Source of the DNA: Pseudomonadota bacterium
GTDB taxonomy: Bacteria > Pseudomonadota > Gammaproteobacteria > Steroidobacterales > Steroidobacteraceae
Direction: 5' to 3'
Length of the DNA stretch: 37,260 nucleotides
Assembly (NCBI GenBank): GCA_025356815.1
Contig: JANXQL010000169.1
Location: forward strand, 1 to 37,260
Part shown: one piece after another, positions 8,730 through 17,434 of the stretch
Position numbering within the stretch: position 1 is the stretch's first letter
Layout: each line of letters starts with the position of its first letter
Made by a program: the position numbers and the translations under genes
Notes under the pieces: model-generated
Database searches by the model: none
What the model was told of the DNA's origin: nothing
Seen by the model: the letters and a program-made list of their open reading frames with translations, nothing else

Positions 8730-9597
8730 CCGCGGCATCTCGGGTGCAAGAGGCCGTTACCCCGGCGCGCTGTGCGGCTCCTGATCTTGCTGAGGCGCTG
8801 CCGGCACCATTCAATCACGGCCTGAGCGTCCCGCAGGGTGTAGAGGATCTCGCTATTTGGAAGCTTGTGGCGCAGCTCGGCATTGAAGAACGCGCGGTAG
8901 CCATCCGCCCATCGGCTGCCAAGCGTGATGCAGATCGCCTTGCCCGACCCGACTGAGCCACCCGCGCAGATTAGTGACTCCATTTCGCGGCTTTTTCACT
9001 GCGGATGTACTCCGGTAGTTCGGGCTCGAGCAGCCTGTGGGCGAAGACGTGGCTCACGTCCTGCGCGCGCGTCCGTTGCGCCCGGCCGATCGCCAACGCC
9101 TTCACGATTGCCATGGCGCCCGTCCTGCGAGGCTCGCCGCGGATTCGAGGCGCCCAACGGTGCCTTGCCTTGTCGCTACCCGGCTGCGGCAGCTATCGGA
9201 TGCTCGCTCGCTGGATGTTCAGCGCTCGGCAGATGCGGTGCGCTGTGTATCGATGCCTCGATCTCACGAGATCCAGCGCCTGCCGCCGCGTTGGACGTGG
9301 AACCTTCCCTCGGCAAGTTTCTTAAGCATGACCTCCACGATTGTCAGGCCCGCCACGGCTTTCTTCAGCCCGGCAGGCTTCGACTCAAAGTCCTCCATTT
9401 TCCAGACCGGGCCTACGCGCAGCCGGTCGTGGGTTTTTTTTCCACTGAAGCAGGTCCTGTCGGTCGCCTTAGCGGCTGCACGCGTCAGCCATCGTCTGGC
9501 CCTGGCCGGTTACCACATCCGCCCCACGCAGCTTGTGGACAATCCGTTCGGTCGCAATCGCGGCTTCGCCATGATCCAGGACTCCGTGTTCCGCCAT
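8730..9597 (-). mobile_element. Decayed IS3-family insertion sequence (orfA and orfB remnants)
   Basis: Read on the minus strand the order is that of an IS3 element of the IS407-like group. The OrfA N-terminus is at about 9597-9480 (ATERIVHKLRGADV...MADACSR, then a stop). The OrfA leucine-rich part is in another frame (KMEDFESKPAGLKKAVAGL...LKKLAEGRFHV, about 9404-9264). OrfB starts at RRQALDLVRSRHRY...ICRALNIQR with an internal TAG. A DDE-domain scrap LPEYIRSEKAAKW precedes a stop at 8971. A frameshift then leads to GSRWADGYRAFFNAEL...NSEILYTLRDAQAVIEW near 8900-8790. Most of the DDE domain is deleted. One frameshift lies near a run of eight A (9431-9441 area). Terminal inverted repeats and target duplications were not found, so the borders are approximate. 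Confidence 0.75.
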
Positions 9598-10221
9598 CTA
9601 GGGAACATCAATCGGGACTGGACCGGACATCCTGGGTCAGTTCAATTCACTGGTCGGCTAACACGATCCCTACGCATACTTTAGCGTCGAGATGCAACCG
9701 CCAGCCGCAGGCCAGCCGGCGATCCTCCATCCCGGTGGACGTCGTCAGCTACGGCCACGAACCGGTCGCTGTCCAATTCTCGATCTACATACTCCTGCTG
9801 AAGGATGTTGGCGTGGCGAACGCGAAATACACGCGTTCACGACCTAGGATCCGACCCGCATCAAACATCAAATGATCTACCTGGTCGAATTCGGCTTCGT
9901 GCCAGCTGGCCATCACCTGTGCCTCGCTCGACGGCTTCTCTACGGGTATCGATGCACGACCGGCCATGCGTCATTGTGCCTGATGACTTGATTTAATGAC
10001 GGGGGCCACCCGTCGCATCGCTCCATGCTGACGAATGGCGCTGCTGGAATCCCCGGCGAAAGCGGCAACACCGAGTGGGAGCGAGCGTAGAGGGTCACAA
10101 CGCGCGCCCTCGTGCTGCATTCTGATAGTTGCCTCACAGTCTGTAGCTCGGGCGCTACCGATCTAACGCTGTTTCGTAGCAGACTCGGCGCATCACCCTG
10201 ACCTTGCCAAAAGGGTACCGA
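9598..10221. other. Gene-free stretch between IS remnant and lemA
   Basis: No frame reads as a known protein. On the minus strand two frames hold vaguely protein-like text around 9967-9680 (e.g. VDHLMFDAGRILGRERVYFA, then NILQQEYVDRELDSDRFVAV in the next frame), perhaps another eroded gene, but I cannot name a family. The ribosome site of lemA (AAGGG) lies at the right end. Confidence 0.35.
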
Positions 10222-10806
10222 ATGAGGAACCGGCCGATGCTGGGCATAGTTGTTCTGTTTATATCAATCGCCGTCGTGGGTTATCTCGTCGGCCTGTACA
10301 ACCAGCTCGTTCGGGTCCGCGCAGCCATTAAGCTCGCGTGGTCCAACATTAATGTTCTGCTCGCCCAGCGACACGATGAGCTGCCGAAGCTCATTGAACT
10401 CTGCAAGCAGTACATGCAATTCGAGCGGGACACGCTCGAGCGCGTGATGCGTGCCAGAAACAGCGTGGACACGGCCCGAAGCAACGGGGACATGGCGTCC
10501 GTCAGCTCGGCCGAGCGCGAGCTTCGCAGCGGCCTCTCCGGGCTGTACGCAGTCGTCGAGCATTATCCGGAGCTGAAGGCCAATGAGAACTTCGGGCATG
10601 TGCAGGCTCGGATCAGCGCCCTCGAAACGGCGATCGCGGACCGACGCGAGGTCTACAACGACGCCGCCAATGCCAACAACGTCCGGATCCAGAGCTTTCC
10701 CGAACTGCTCGTCGCACGACTCGGCAATTTTCCTCTTGCAGAAATGCTGAACTTCTCGACGGACGAGAGCAGGGACGTCGATGTGAAGGCGCTGTTCGCC
10801 TCCTGA
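10222..10806 (+). CDS. lemA: LemA family protein
   Basis: 194 residues from ATG 10222, chosen because AAAAGGG lies about 7 bases upstream; a TTG 18 bases earlier is in frame but less likely. One N-terminal membrane segment (GIVVLFISIAVVGYLVGLYN) precedes the LemA helical domain: LVRVRAAIKLAWSNINVLLAQRHDELPKLI matches the family's 'LV..R..V..AWSQIDVQLKRRHDLIPNLV'. Later YPELKANENF and NDAANANNVRIQSFPELLVA correspond to the family's 'YPdLKAn.nF' and 'YN..v..yN...q.FP' segments. LemA proteins are inner-membrane proteins of unclear function. The GIDE-domain gene 13 bases downstream is a common partner, so the two probably form an operon. Confidence 0.9.
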   Translation: MRNRPMLGIVVLFISIAVVGYLVGLYNQLVRVRAAIKLAWSNINVLLAQRHDELPKLIELCKQYMQFERDTLERVMRARNSVDTARSNGDMASVSSAERELRSGLSGLYAVVEHYPELKANENFGHVQARISALETAIADRREVYNDAANANNVRIQSFPELLVARLGNFPLAEMLNFSTDESRDVDVKALFAS

Positions 10807-10819
10807 TCGGTGCTCCTGG

Positions 10820-11710
10820 ATGGACGTTCCCGTGGCGCTGCGCCCACTGCTTCTCGCCACCGTCTGCGCATTGGGCGCGCTCTGGGCGCTGTATCGGTTT
10901 CTGGTCAGCCTGCGGAGCGCCCAACTGGTTGCGGACACGCCGTTGGTTCGGCTTCGATCTGCTGCCCAAGGGTATGTCAAAGCCTACGGCCAGGCCAAAG
11001 TGGCAACACCTGAACCTCGGCGCTCGCCACTCACCTACAAATCGTGCGTGTGGTGGAGTTTTGAGATCGAGCGGCGAGATCGGAATCGCTCGGCCCTGAG
11101 CTGGAGCAACGTCGAGGCGGAGACCAGCATCACGCCGTTCGTTCTCGACGACGGCGATGGCGAGTGTCTGGTGGGACCAGTTTGCGCAACCATCATTCCA
11201 ACCTCCTCGAACACTTGGTATGGCAATACACCATGGCCGGAAGGGCCTCCGGGGCTGTACCAAACATGGCTTGCCTCCGGCGCATATCGATACACGGAAC
11301 AGCGGATCGACGTCGATGCCTGGTTGACGGTCATCGGCGAATTGCGATCACGCTCGGACATCGGCGATGTCGCAACCGAAGCGGGAATCCTCCTTAAGGA
11401 GTGGAAGCAGGACCAGGTCGAACTGCTGCGCCGCTTCGACGCCGACCGCGACGGACGCATTAGCACTGCCGAGTGGGATTCGGCTCGATCGACAGCGACG
11501 GCAGAGGCCGCTACCACGGTCATCAAGGATTCGATTGCACGCAACTCGGTGATCCAACAGCCGGCGAATGGGGAAAGCTTCATCATCGCGCCGATGGACA
11601 GTAATCGCCTCGCCCGGCGAGAGCGAATTCGGGCGGCTGGCTTTCTGGGCTTTGGCGTGGGCTTCATCGTCGCATGGGACTATGCTTCAACATGGCCGTG
11701 GTTCCACTGA
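10820..11710 (+). CDS. GIDE-domain membrane protein with an EF-hand
   Basis: The 296-residue protein has an N-terminal membrane segment (about 8-30), a central region like the GIDE (MULAN-type 'E3 ligase') domain without a RING finger, and a C-terminal membrane segment (about 273-289). The GIDE-like part includes PLVRLRSAAQGYVKAYGQA, SPLTYKSCVWWSFEIERR and the TSITPFVLDDGDGECLV segment; Cys-Trp-Trp and the small-residue turns are typical. Residues 207-218 (DADRDGRISTAE) form a complete EF-hand loop, with Asp at 1, 3 and 5, Gly at 6, Ile at 8 and Glu at 12, so Ca2+ binding is likely. The topology would put the EF-hand on the same side as the GIDE part. Ubiquitin-ligase activity is not implied in bacteria. 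It follows lemA by 13 bases. Confidence 0.72.
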   Translation: MDVPVALRPLLLATVCALGALWALYRFLVSLRSAQLVADTPLVRLRSAAQGYVKAYGQAKVATPEPRRSPLTYKSCVWWSFEIERRDRNRSALSWSNVEAETSITPFVLDDGDGECLVGPVCATIIPTSSNTWYGNTPWPEGPPGLYQTWLASGAYRYTEQRIDVDAWLTVIGELRSRSDIGDVATEAGILLKEWKQDQVELLRRFDADRDGRISTAEWDSARSTATAEAATTVIKDSIARNSVIQQPANGESFIIAPMDSNRLARRERIRAAGFLGFGVGFIVAWDYASTWPWFH

Positions 11711-11862
11711 CCGACGAGCGGTCGCCATGCCCCCTGCCTGCCTCGCGGCCGTAGCCCGGCCTCCGCTGCGCCCGTTGAATCGCCTCCGACGGCGAACATC
11801 AGCTGCGTCTTGTAGTAAGCTCGCGACGGCCAACGTATTCGGCGACGCGCAAGGAATTGGCG

Positions 11863-12303
11863 ATGCTCTCTGGACTACTGGCGCTTGTCGTCGCCGCTGC
11901 GTTCGCCGGCGCCGCCTTCTACATCAACTTCGCCGAGCAGCCTGCGCGACTGGCGCTACCACCCGGCCCCCTCCTGTCCCAGTGGAAGCCAAGCTACGCC
12001 CACGGCTATGCGATGCAGGCGACCCTCGCCGTGGTAGGCGGCGCGTTGGGACTGGGCAGCTGGTGGCAGTCGGGTAACCCCCTCTGGTTGGCGGGGGCGG
12101 TGCTGCTACTGGCCAACTGGCCGTACACGCTCATCGTGATCATGCCGCTGAACCATCGCCTCAATGCCGTTGATCCCAGCTTGGCGACCGAAGATACCCG
12201 CTGCTTGATCATGCACTGGGGCAAGCTGCATGCCGTTCGGACGCTGCTCGGGGCCGCCGCCACTGTGGCATTCCTGGCCGCTGGCGTCGCCGGGCATAAC
12301 TAG
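11863..12303 (+). CDS. DUF1772-type small membrane protein
   Basis: The start is ATG 11863 because AAGGAA sits 6 bases upstream; a TTG two codons earlier is also in frame. About 147 residues with four hydrophobic segments (roughly 2-23, 48-68, 76-96 and 124-143). The pattern [11 protein letters not shown] near the first segment, [13 protein letters not shown], and [14 protein letters not shown] followed by a [12 protein letters not shown] segment match the DUF1772 (anthrone-oxygenase-like) family as I know it. Function in bacteria is unknown. It stands alone, converging with the oxidoreductase operon. Confidence 0.75.
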   Translation: MLSGLLALVVAAAFAGAAFYINFAEQPARLALPPGPLLSQWKPSYAHGYAMQATLAVVGGALGLGSWWQSGNPLWLAGAVLLLANWPYTLIVIMPLNHRLNAVDPSLATEDTRCLIMHWGKLHAVRTLLGAAATVAFLAAGVAGHN

Positions 12304-12362
12304 TCGTCGGAGCTGATCGGCGGCCGACGGGCGGTTGATGCCTGACCGTTGACGCAGGCACT

Positions 12363-12393
12363 CCCGAACGCGCTCGAGTGCACTCGCTTCGGG
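12363..12393. other. Inverted repeat between convergent genes
   Basis: CCCGAA (12363-12368) pairs with TTCGGG (12388-12393), enclosing the perfect palindrome CGAGTGCACTCG (12375-12386). It lies between two convergent genes, where a two-way terminator would be expected, but there is no T-run on either side and the internal loop is lopsided. Confidence 0.3.
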
Positions 12394-12493
12394 CAGCGCC
12401 GGCAACAACAGGGCCCTTCGGCAATGCGGCCTGGCCGCCGGAAGCCGGTTTAGCCACGGCGTGTTCGGCCTGAGCGGCGCCCATACCACTGCC

Positions 12494-14116
12494 TCAGATT
12501 GCTTCCGGTACCCGCCTGATGGCACCGCAAGGACACTCGGAGATGCAGACCCCGCAGCCCTTGCAGTAGTCGTAGTTGAACTCGAATCGCTCGCCCGGCC
12601 CAAGCTTGATCACCGCATTGTCTGGGCACACGCCGTAGCAATTGTCGCATTCGAAGCAATTCCCACAGGACATGCAGCGACGTGCCTCGTAGAGCGCGGT
12701 GCCCTCGTCGTAGTCGCCAACCACCTCAGCGAATCCCGATGTTCGCCGAACCGCCTCGAGGATCGGCCGGATGGCGCGCGGCGCATCCGAGTAGTACCAG
12801 GTATTCATCATGTCTGCGGAGGCGAGCTCGGGCTTGGCGGGCCGACGCAGCACCTCACCGCGCAGCCAGGCGTCGATCTGCCGCGCCGCCTTCTTGCCAT
12901 GGCCGATCGCGACCGTGGCATTGCGATCGGCCGGCACGATATCGCCGCCTGCCCAAATCCCGGTCGCACCGGTAGCGAGATTCCGATCGACCTGGACAAG
13001 GCCGTTCTCGACGCGCAGGCCGGGCACGCCCGTGAGCAGGCCAAGATCGGTATCCTGGCCTAGCGCAAGCACCACGGTTGTCGCCGGGATCATCTCGCGC
13101 TCACCGGTCGGTTGCGACCGCCCCTTCGCATCCAGCTCCATTCGCTCGATTGTCACCGCGCCGGTTCCGACTTCAGTAATCGTCGATAGGCAGCGTAGCG
13201 TCACGCCCTCCTCAAGTGCTTCGCGGATCTCGGATCGGTGGGCAGGCATCTTCTCGCGCGTCCGGCGGTAGACGACCAGCGACTCAAGTGCGCCGAGCCG
13301 AACTGCCGAGCGGGCAACGTCGAAGGCTGTGTTACCGCCGCCATAGACGATCACGCGCCCGCGCAGCGGCACCGCCTCCTCATGCTCCAGGTCGCGCAAA
13401 ATCTGCACGGCGTCCAGCACCGCCACGCCACCGGATGACGGCAGCGGCAGATGCCGGCCAAGCTGCGCACCGACGGCGACGAACGCCGCGTCGTACCTGC
13501 CCTTCTTCATTTCGGCCGCAAGGTCCGAAACCGGTGAGCTGAGCCGAATCTCGACTCCCATGTCGGCGATCCGCTTGATCTCCTGGTTCAGCTTCTCTCG
13601 CGGCATTCGGTACTTCGGGATGCTGTAGCGCACCATGCCGCCGGCCTTGTCGGCGCCCTCCAGGACGGTCACGGCGTGGCCGAGCCTTGCCAGGTGGTAC
13701 GCACAGGACAGGCCGGCGGGACCCGCACCGACGACGAGCACCCGACGGCCAGTGGGCGACCCCGGCTCGATGCGCCATTCATGCTTGATGGCCTGGTCGC
13801 CGAGGAAACGCTCGACGCCGTTGATGCCCACCGCCTCGTCAAGCGCGCCGCGGTTACACGCGCTCTCGCACGTGTGGTAGCAAACCCGACCCATGATCGC
13901 CGGAAACGGATTCTCTTCCATGATCTTGCGCCAGGCATCCTCGTACCGACCCTCCTCGGCGAGGTACAGCCAGGCCTGGATGTTCTCCCCGGCCGGACAC
14001 TGGTTGTTGCACGGCGGCAGTCGATCGACGTAGACGGGTCTGTACGTGCGCCAGGTGCCAGTCTTATTGGCCAGGCTCGAACCGACATCGAGGGTGATCG
14101 CGAACAGCTTGTCCAT
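12494..14116 (-). CDS. GltD-like NAD(P)H oxidoreductase fused to 4Fe-4S domains, subunit of a 2-oxoacid oxidoreductase
   Basis: 540 residues from ATG 14116, with GGAGG upstream (CCTCCTC on the plus strand, 14124-14130). Domain order: an N-terminal Fer4_20-type iron-sulfur helical domain with Cys36, 40, 79, 83 and 87; an FAD-binding Rossmann motif GAGPAG (130-135); an NAD(P)-binding motif GGGNTA (259-264); a closing FAD segment WAGGDIVPADRNATVAIGHG (388-407); and a C-terminal pair of 4Fe-4S modules with a dense cysteine set (481, 484, 487, 490, 493, 497) and a second (518, 521, 524, 528). This is the GltD small-subunit fold fused to a delta-type ferredoxin. As the last gene of the operon it would pass electrons between the 2-oxoacid oxidoreductase and NAD(P). 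Direction and cofactor cannot be read. Confidence 0.85.
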   Translation of the reverse strand: MDKLFAITLDVGSSLANKTGTWRTYRPVYVDRLPPCNNQCPAGENIQAWLYLAEEGRYEDAWRKIMEENPFPAIMGRVCYHTCESACNRGALDEAVGINGVERFLGDQAIKHEWRIEPGSPTGRRVLVVGAGPAGLSCAYHLARLGHAVTVLEGADKAGGMVRYSIPKYRMPREKLNQEIKRIADMGVEIRLSSPVSDLAAEMKKGRYDAAFVAVGAQLGRHLPLPSSGGVAVLDAVQILRDLEHEEAVPLRGRVIVYGGGNTAFDVARSAVRLGALESLVVYRRTREKMPAHRSEIREALEEGVTLRCLSTITEVGTGAVTIERMELDAKGRSQPTGEREMIPATTVVLALGQDTDLGLLTGVPGLRVENGLVQVDRNLATGATGIWAGGDIVPADRNATVAIGHGKKAARQIDAWLRGEVLRRPAKPELASADMMNTWYYSDAPRAIRPILEAVRRTSGFAEVVGDYDEGTALYEARRCMSCGNCFECDNCYGVCPDNAVIKLGPGERFEFNYDYCKGCGVCISECPCGAIRRVPEAI

Positions 14117-14118
14117 CG

Positions 14119-15117
14119 TCACGCCTCCTCGCCGAGCAGCCCGTAGCGACGGATGTTGCGCTCCGCCATCGCCTGGATCCGGGCGATCGTCGCAACCGCT
14201 GGGCGTTTGCCGAGCAGGTGGGAATAGCGCTTCTGCAGCCTGAGGTATTCCTCGACCGGCACGCGATGGCGAATCTGGTAGCGTCCGGTGACCTCGCCGT
14301 GCTCCGCCTCGAAGAGCGGGAACAACCCGGTTTCGACGACCAGGCGCGCGAGCCGAATCGTGTCCTCGGACGCCGCTCCCCAACCGAGCGGGCAGGGAAC
14401 GAAGATATGCAGGTAGCGCGCCCCACGCAGGCTCATCGCGCGGTGCACCTTGGCCTCAAGGTCGCGCAGGTACGCGACCGAGGCGGTCGCGACATAGGGG
14501 ATCTCGTGCGCCATCGCGATCGCCGGCACGAACTTACCCTGGCCGAAGCCATTGCCTGGCTCCTCGCCGATGGCGGCGGTGGTCGACGTGCGGGCCGCTG
14601 GCGGAGTCGCCGACGAGCGCTGTACGCCGGTGTTCATGTAGCCCTCATTGTCGTAGCAGATGTAGAGCACGTCGTCGTTGCGCTCGAACATCCCTGACAG
14701 GCATCCGAAGCCGATGTCGGTCGTGCCGCCGTCGCCGCCCTGCGCGATGACCCGCACGTCCTGGCGGCCCTTGACGCGCATCGCCGCCGCGACCCCGGTC
14801 GCGACCGCAGCCGCGTTGCCAAACAGCGAGTGGATCCACGGCAGTTGCCACGACGTTTCTGGATAAGGCGTCGAGAACACCTCAAGACAACCAGTTGCAT
14901 TGACCGCGATCAGCTGGTTCGAAGTCGCCTGCATCGCCGCGTCGATCGCGTAGCGGGCGCCCAGCGCCTCGCCGCAGCCCTGGCAGGCACGATGGCCGGA
15001 GTTCAGCGAGTTGCTGCGACGCATGTTCGCCTGCACGGAGCGCTGCGACTCGTCGAGCAGCCGGTTGCCCACCGCGAAGCTCCCGGTCTGGTAGAACTTG
15101 ATGATCTGCGTTTCCAT
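14119..15117 (-). CDS. porB: 2-oxoacid:acceptor oxidoreductase beta subunit (TPP-binding, PorB type)
   Basis: About 332 residues. ATG 15117 is preferred: a GTG 12 bases earlier overlaps the alpha stop (GTGA) but has its GGGAG one base away. Four cysteines expected to hold a 4Fe-4S cluster are present: CQGC (Cys45, 48), TGCLE (Cys77) and the VPCPLGW turn (Cys242). The thiamine-diphosphate motif starts GDGGTTD (128-134) and ends DNEGYMNTG (156-164), and MNTGVQRSSATP is characteristic of pyruvate:ferredoxin oxidoreductase beta chains. The subunit binds TPP and splits the 2-oxoacid with CoA. Pyruvate is the likely substrate by this motif, although other 2-oxoacids are possible. Two bases separate it from the GltD-like gene. 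Confidence 0.88.
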   Translation of the reverse strand: METQIIKFYQTGSFAVGNRLLDESQRSVQANMRRSNSLNSGHRACQGCGEALGARYAIDAAMQATSNQLIAVNATGCLEVFSTPYPETSWQLPWIHSLFGNAAAVATGVAAAMRVKGRQDVRVIAQGGDGGTTDIGFGCLSGMFERNDDVLYICYDNEGYMNTGVQRSSATPPAARTSTTAAIGEEPGNGFGQGKFVPAIAMAHEIPYVATASVAYLRDLEAKVHRAMSLRGARYLHIFVPCPLGWGAASEDTIRLARLVVETGLFPLFEAEHGEVTGRYQIRHRVPVEEYLRLQKRYSHLLGKRPAVATIARIQAMAERNIRRYGLLGEEA

Positions 15118-15125
15118 GGCGGCGT

Positions 15126-16379
15126 TCACACTCCCGATGCGGTCGGCACGCCGACGTCGCGCAACACGTTCTCGGCTATGGATCCGGAGCGGCGCGTCGT
15201 GCGTTCCCGCTCGAGCACCCGGTTGACGACGTCCCAGTTGAGGTCGAGGAACGTGACGTGCTCCAACTCGTCGCGTCCTGCCCGCTCGAACAGCGCGTGC
15301 AGCGAGCTCTTCAGAATCGGGCGGCCCCCGAGGCCCGCGATCACCGTGTACCCATGCAGGTGCAGCCCGGACAGCGCCATTCTGACATCGGTCGCGAGAA
15401 TGCCGCCGAGTCCGACGGCAAGGGATTTCTCGAGGACGACAACGCGTCTGGCACCCTTGACGGTTTCACGAATCACCGCGAGCGGCGCGGGACGGTACGA
15501 ACAGATCCCGAGAGCGCCAATCGAGACTCCCGACGCGCGCATCTCGTCGACGACGTCCTTGATGGTTCCCATGACAGAGCCCATCGCGATCACGACGGTC
15601 TCGGCGTCTTCGGTCCGGTAGCGATGCACGAGGCGCCCGGACTCGCGTCCGAAAATCGTCGAAAACTCGCCGGCCAGCACCGGGATTCGCTCCAGAGCCT
15701 GCAGCTGCTTGGCATGCGCGAGATAGCGAACCTCCGAGAAGGCTTCCGGCCCGACCATCGCCCCGATGGACACCGGCTCGCGCGGATCGAGGACTTGGCG
15801 CGGCTCATACGGCGGCAGAAACCGATCGACCTGCTGCTGAGTCGGCATGTCGACCCGCTCGTAGGCATGGGTGAGAATGAAGCCGTCCATGCACACCATC
15901 ACCGGCAGCGACAGCTCTTCGGCGAGGCGGAACGCAAGGATGTGCAGGTCGAGCGCCTCCTGGTTGGTCTCCGCGAACAGCTGGATCCAGCCGGAGTCCC
16001 GCATCGATAGCGCGTCGCTGTGGTCATTCCAGATATTGATTGGCGCGCCAATCGCGCGGTTCGCGTCGGTCATCACGATCGGCAGGCCCAGACCAGCGGC
16101 GTTGTACACCGCTTCCGCCATGAACAGCAGTCCCTGGCTCGCAGTCGCGGTATAGGTTCGCGCGCCGGCCGCCGATGCGCCGATCGCGACACTCATCGCC
16201 GCGAACTCCGACTCGACGTTGATGAACTCGCAGCGGTCGAGCTCTCCGCTCTTTACCATTTCGCCAAGCGCTTCGACGATGTGGGTCTGCGGCGAGATCG
16301 GGTACGCGCAGATCACCTCGGGGCGGCACAGCGAGACGGCCTCGGCGACCGCGTGGGACCCCTCGATCTGCTTAAGCAT
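15126..16379 (-). CDS. porA: 2-oxoacid:acceptor oxidoreductase alpha subunit (PorA type)
   Basis: 417 residues from ATG 16379, preceded by GAAGGAAG about 7 bases upstream; the frame extends 38 codons further but that part is the overlapped gamma gene. The protein starts MLKQIEGSHAVAEAV and has the YPISPQT motif (26-32) typical of alpha chains. It then shows FINVESEFAAMSVAIGASAAGARTYTATASQGLLFMAEAVYNAAGLGLPIVM-type core strands (given only as an outline), a domain-II segment AMGSVMGTIKDVVDE, and LGICSYRPAP near the C-terminus. With the beta chain it builds the active site. It overlaps the gamma gene by 8 bases and nearly abuts beta, so all four genes are co-transcribed. Confidence 0.9.
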   Translation of the reverse strand: MLKQIEGSHAVAEAVSLCRPEVICAYPISPQTHIVEALGEMVKSGELDRCEFINVESEFAAMSVAIGASAAGARTYTATASQGLLFMAEAVYNAAGLGLPIVMTDANRAIGAPINIWNDHSDALSMRDSGWIQLFAETNQEALDLHILAFRLAEELSLPVMVCMDGFILTHAYERVDMPTQQQVDRFLPPYEPRQVLDPREPVSIGAMVGPEAFSEVRYLAHAKQLQALERIPVLAGEFSTIFGRESGRLVHRYRTEDAETVVIAMGSVMGTIKDVVDEMRASGVSIGALGICSYRPAPLAVIRETVKGARRVVVLEKSLAVGLGGILATDVRMALSGLHLHGYTVIAGLGGRPILKSSLHALFERAGRDELEHVTFLDLNWDVVNRVLERERTTRRSGSIAENVLRDVGVPTASGV

Positions 16380-16953
16380 GGGTCGCTTCCTTCTTCGCCT
16401 CGAGCGCCGTGTTGTACGCGGCGCCGGCAGCCAAGGCGTTGCCCTCGGCGACCTTGCCAGAGAACTTCTCCCGGATAGCGGCGATGACCGCATCGAGCGA
16501 GATCAGTCCGCTGATGGCGGCGAAGGCGCCGAGCAGCGGCACGTTCGGGACCGGCCGCCCGACATACTTGAGCGCAAGCTCGGTGGCTGGCACCGTGCAA
16601 AGCCGCTCCCGCCGGAAGCCGGCCATGAATTCGCCGAGACCGAGGTCCTCGAAGCTGCGATTGGTGTTGATCAGGACGTAGCCATCGGGTCCGAGGCCCT
16701 GGAAAACGTCTATCTGGTGCAGCAGCGTGGGGTCCTGGATCAGCAGCGCATCCGGTGCCATGACCGGCTCGCGCAGCCTGATCTCGTGATCGTCGATGCG
16801 GCAGAAGGCGACGACCGGCGCGCCGGTTCGCTCGGAGCCAAAGCTCGGCACGGCCTGCGCGTGCCGGCCGCCGAGGAACGCGGCGATCGAGAGCATCTCG
16901 GCGCCGGTGACGACGCCCTGGCCACCGCGGCCATGTATGCGCACCTGGAACAT
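16372..16953 (-). CDS. porG: 2-oxoacid:acceptor oxidoreductase gamma subunit (PorG type)
   Basis: 193 residues from ATG 16953, supported by GGAGGG 7 bases upstream. It begins MFQVRIHGRGGQGVVTGAEM, the glycine-rich opening of the gamma domain, and carries PSFGSERTGAPVVAF, another signature of this domain (CoA-side subunit in pyruvate:ferredoxin oxidoreductases). The region ends with the helix ISLDAVIAAIREKFSGK, usual for PorG. As first gene it probably sets the operon's start; its promoter must lie in 16954-17250, but I could not pick it out. Confidence 0.9.
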   Translation of the reverse strand: MFQVRIHGRGGQGVVTGAEMLSIAAFLGGRHAQAVPSFGSERTGAPVVAFCRIDDHEIRLREPVMAPDALLIQDPTLLHQIDVFQGLGPDGYVLINTNRSFEDLGLGEFMAGFRRERLCTVPATELALKYVGRPVPNVPLLGAFAAISGLISLDAVIAAIREKFSGKVAEGNALAAGAAYNTALEAKKEATHA

Positions 16954-17362
16954 CCGAACCCTCCGCGCCGTGCGAGATGCGGGCCTTGCAGGCCACCGCC
17001 ATACCCCTAGCATGCCCGTGCGCACGCTGCCGGCCCCCTCGGAAAGTGCATAGCGGGCGCGTCCCCCCGTGTCGCAAGCGCGCGGCCCAATCGCGGATTG
17101 CTCGCGCTGACAGGGACTTAGCGAATCGACGGATGCCGCGCCGGCAGCTCGAATGACGCAGTTCGGCGATGCGCCTCATTCGGCCGCGCCACGTATTGCG
17201 AAAGTGGCCACGCATTTCTGCGGTAGGCTCCCTACCCATCCGGGCGCTTTAAAGGCCATCCGCGGCTCCATCGGCCCGTCCGCCGCTGACATGGCGATGG
17301 AGATGTGGGACCGGCTGTAGGGCGGACCGCGCTGTTGGATCGCGCGGGGGCGGGCGGGAATT
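16954..17362. other. Gene-free stretch upstream of the oxidoreductase operon
   Basis: No coding signal on either strand; frames that stay open here are G+C-driven. It should contain the promoter of the four-gene operon read leftwards, but no clear -35/-10 or GG-N10-GC pair is visible. Confidence 0.4.
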
Positions 17363-17399
17363 AGGGGCGCCGGAACTGGCAGGTTTGGCAGGCGCCCCT
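17363..17399 (-). terminator. Stem-loop downstream of the amidase gene
   Basis: AGGGGCGCC (17363-17371) and GGCGCCCCT (17391-17399) form a perfect 9-bp stem with a 19-base loop, 36 bases past the amidase stop. On the minus strand the 3' side is followed by only a weak TAATT, so this may be a poor intrinsic terminator or simply a stabilising 3' hairpin. Confidence 0.5.
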
Positions 17400-17434
17400 T
17401 GTCGGTCCCTGCTGCGCATGGACGCCGCGCTTGA

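Noticed and set aside
9037-9684. Plus-strand frame of 215 codons
   Set aside because: The minus strand here carries recognisable IS3 transposase pieces; the plus frame shows no family features.
9598-10200. A second transposase remnant on the minus strand
   Set aside because: Two short protein-like stretches exist but match no family I can name, so no call is made.
12304-12493. Rho-independent terminator between convergent genes
   Set aside because: A stem can be drawn but no T-run follows on either strand, so only the inverted repeat is reported.
15258-16010. Long plus-strand frame of 250 codons
   Set aside because: Lies wholly inside porA on the other strand; its Arg/His/Gly-rich text has no protein-family character and is a by-product of high G+C.
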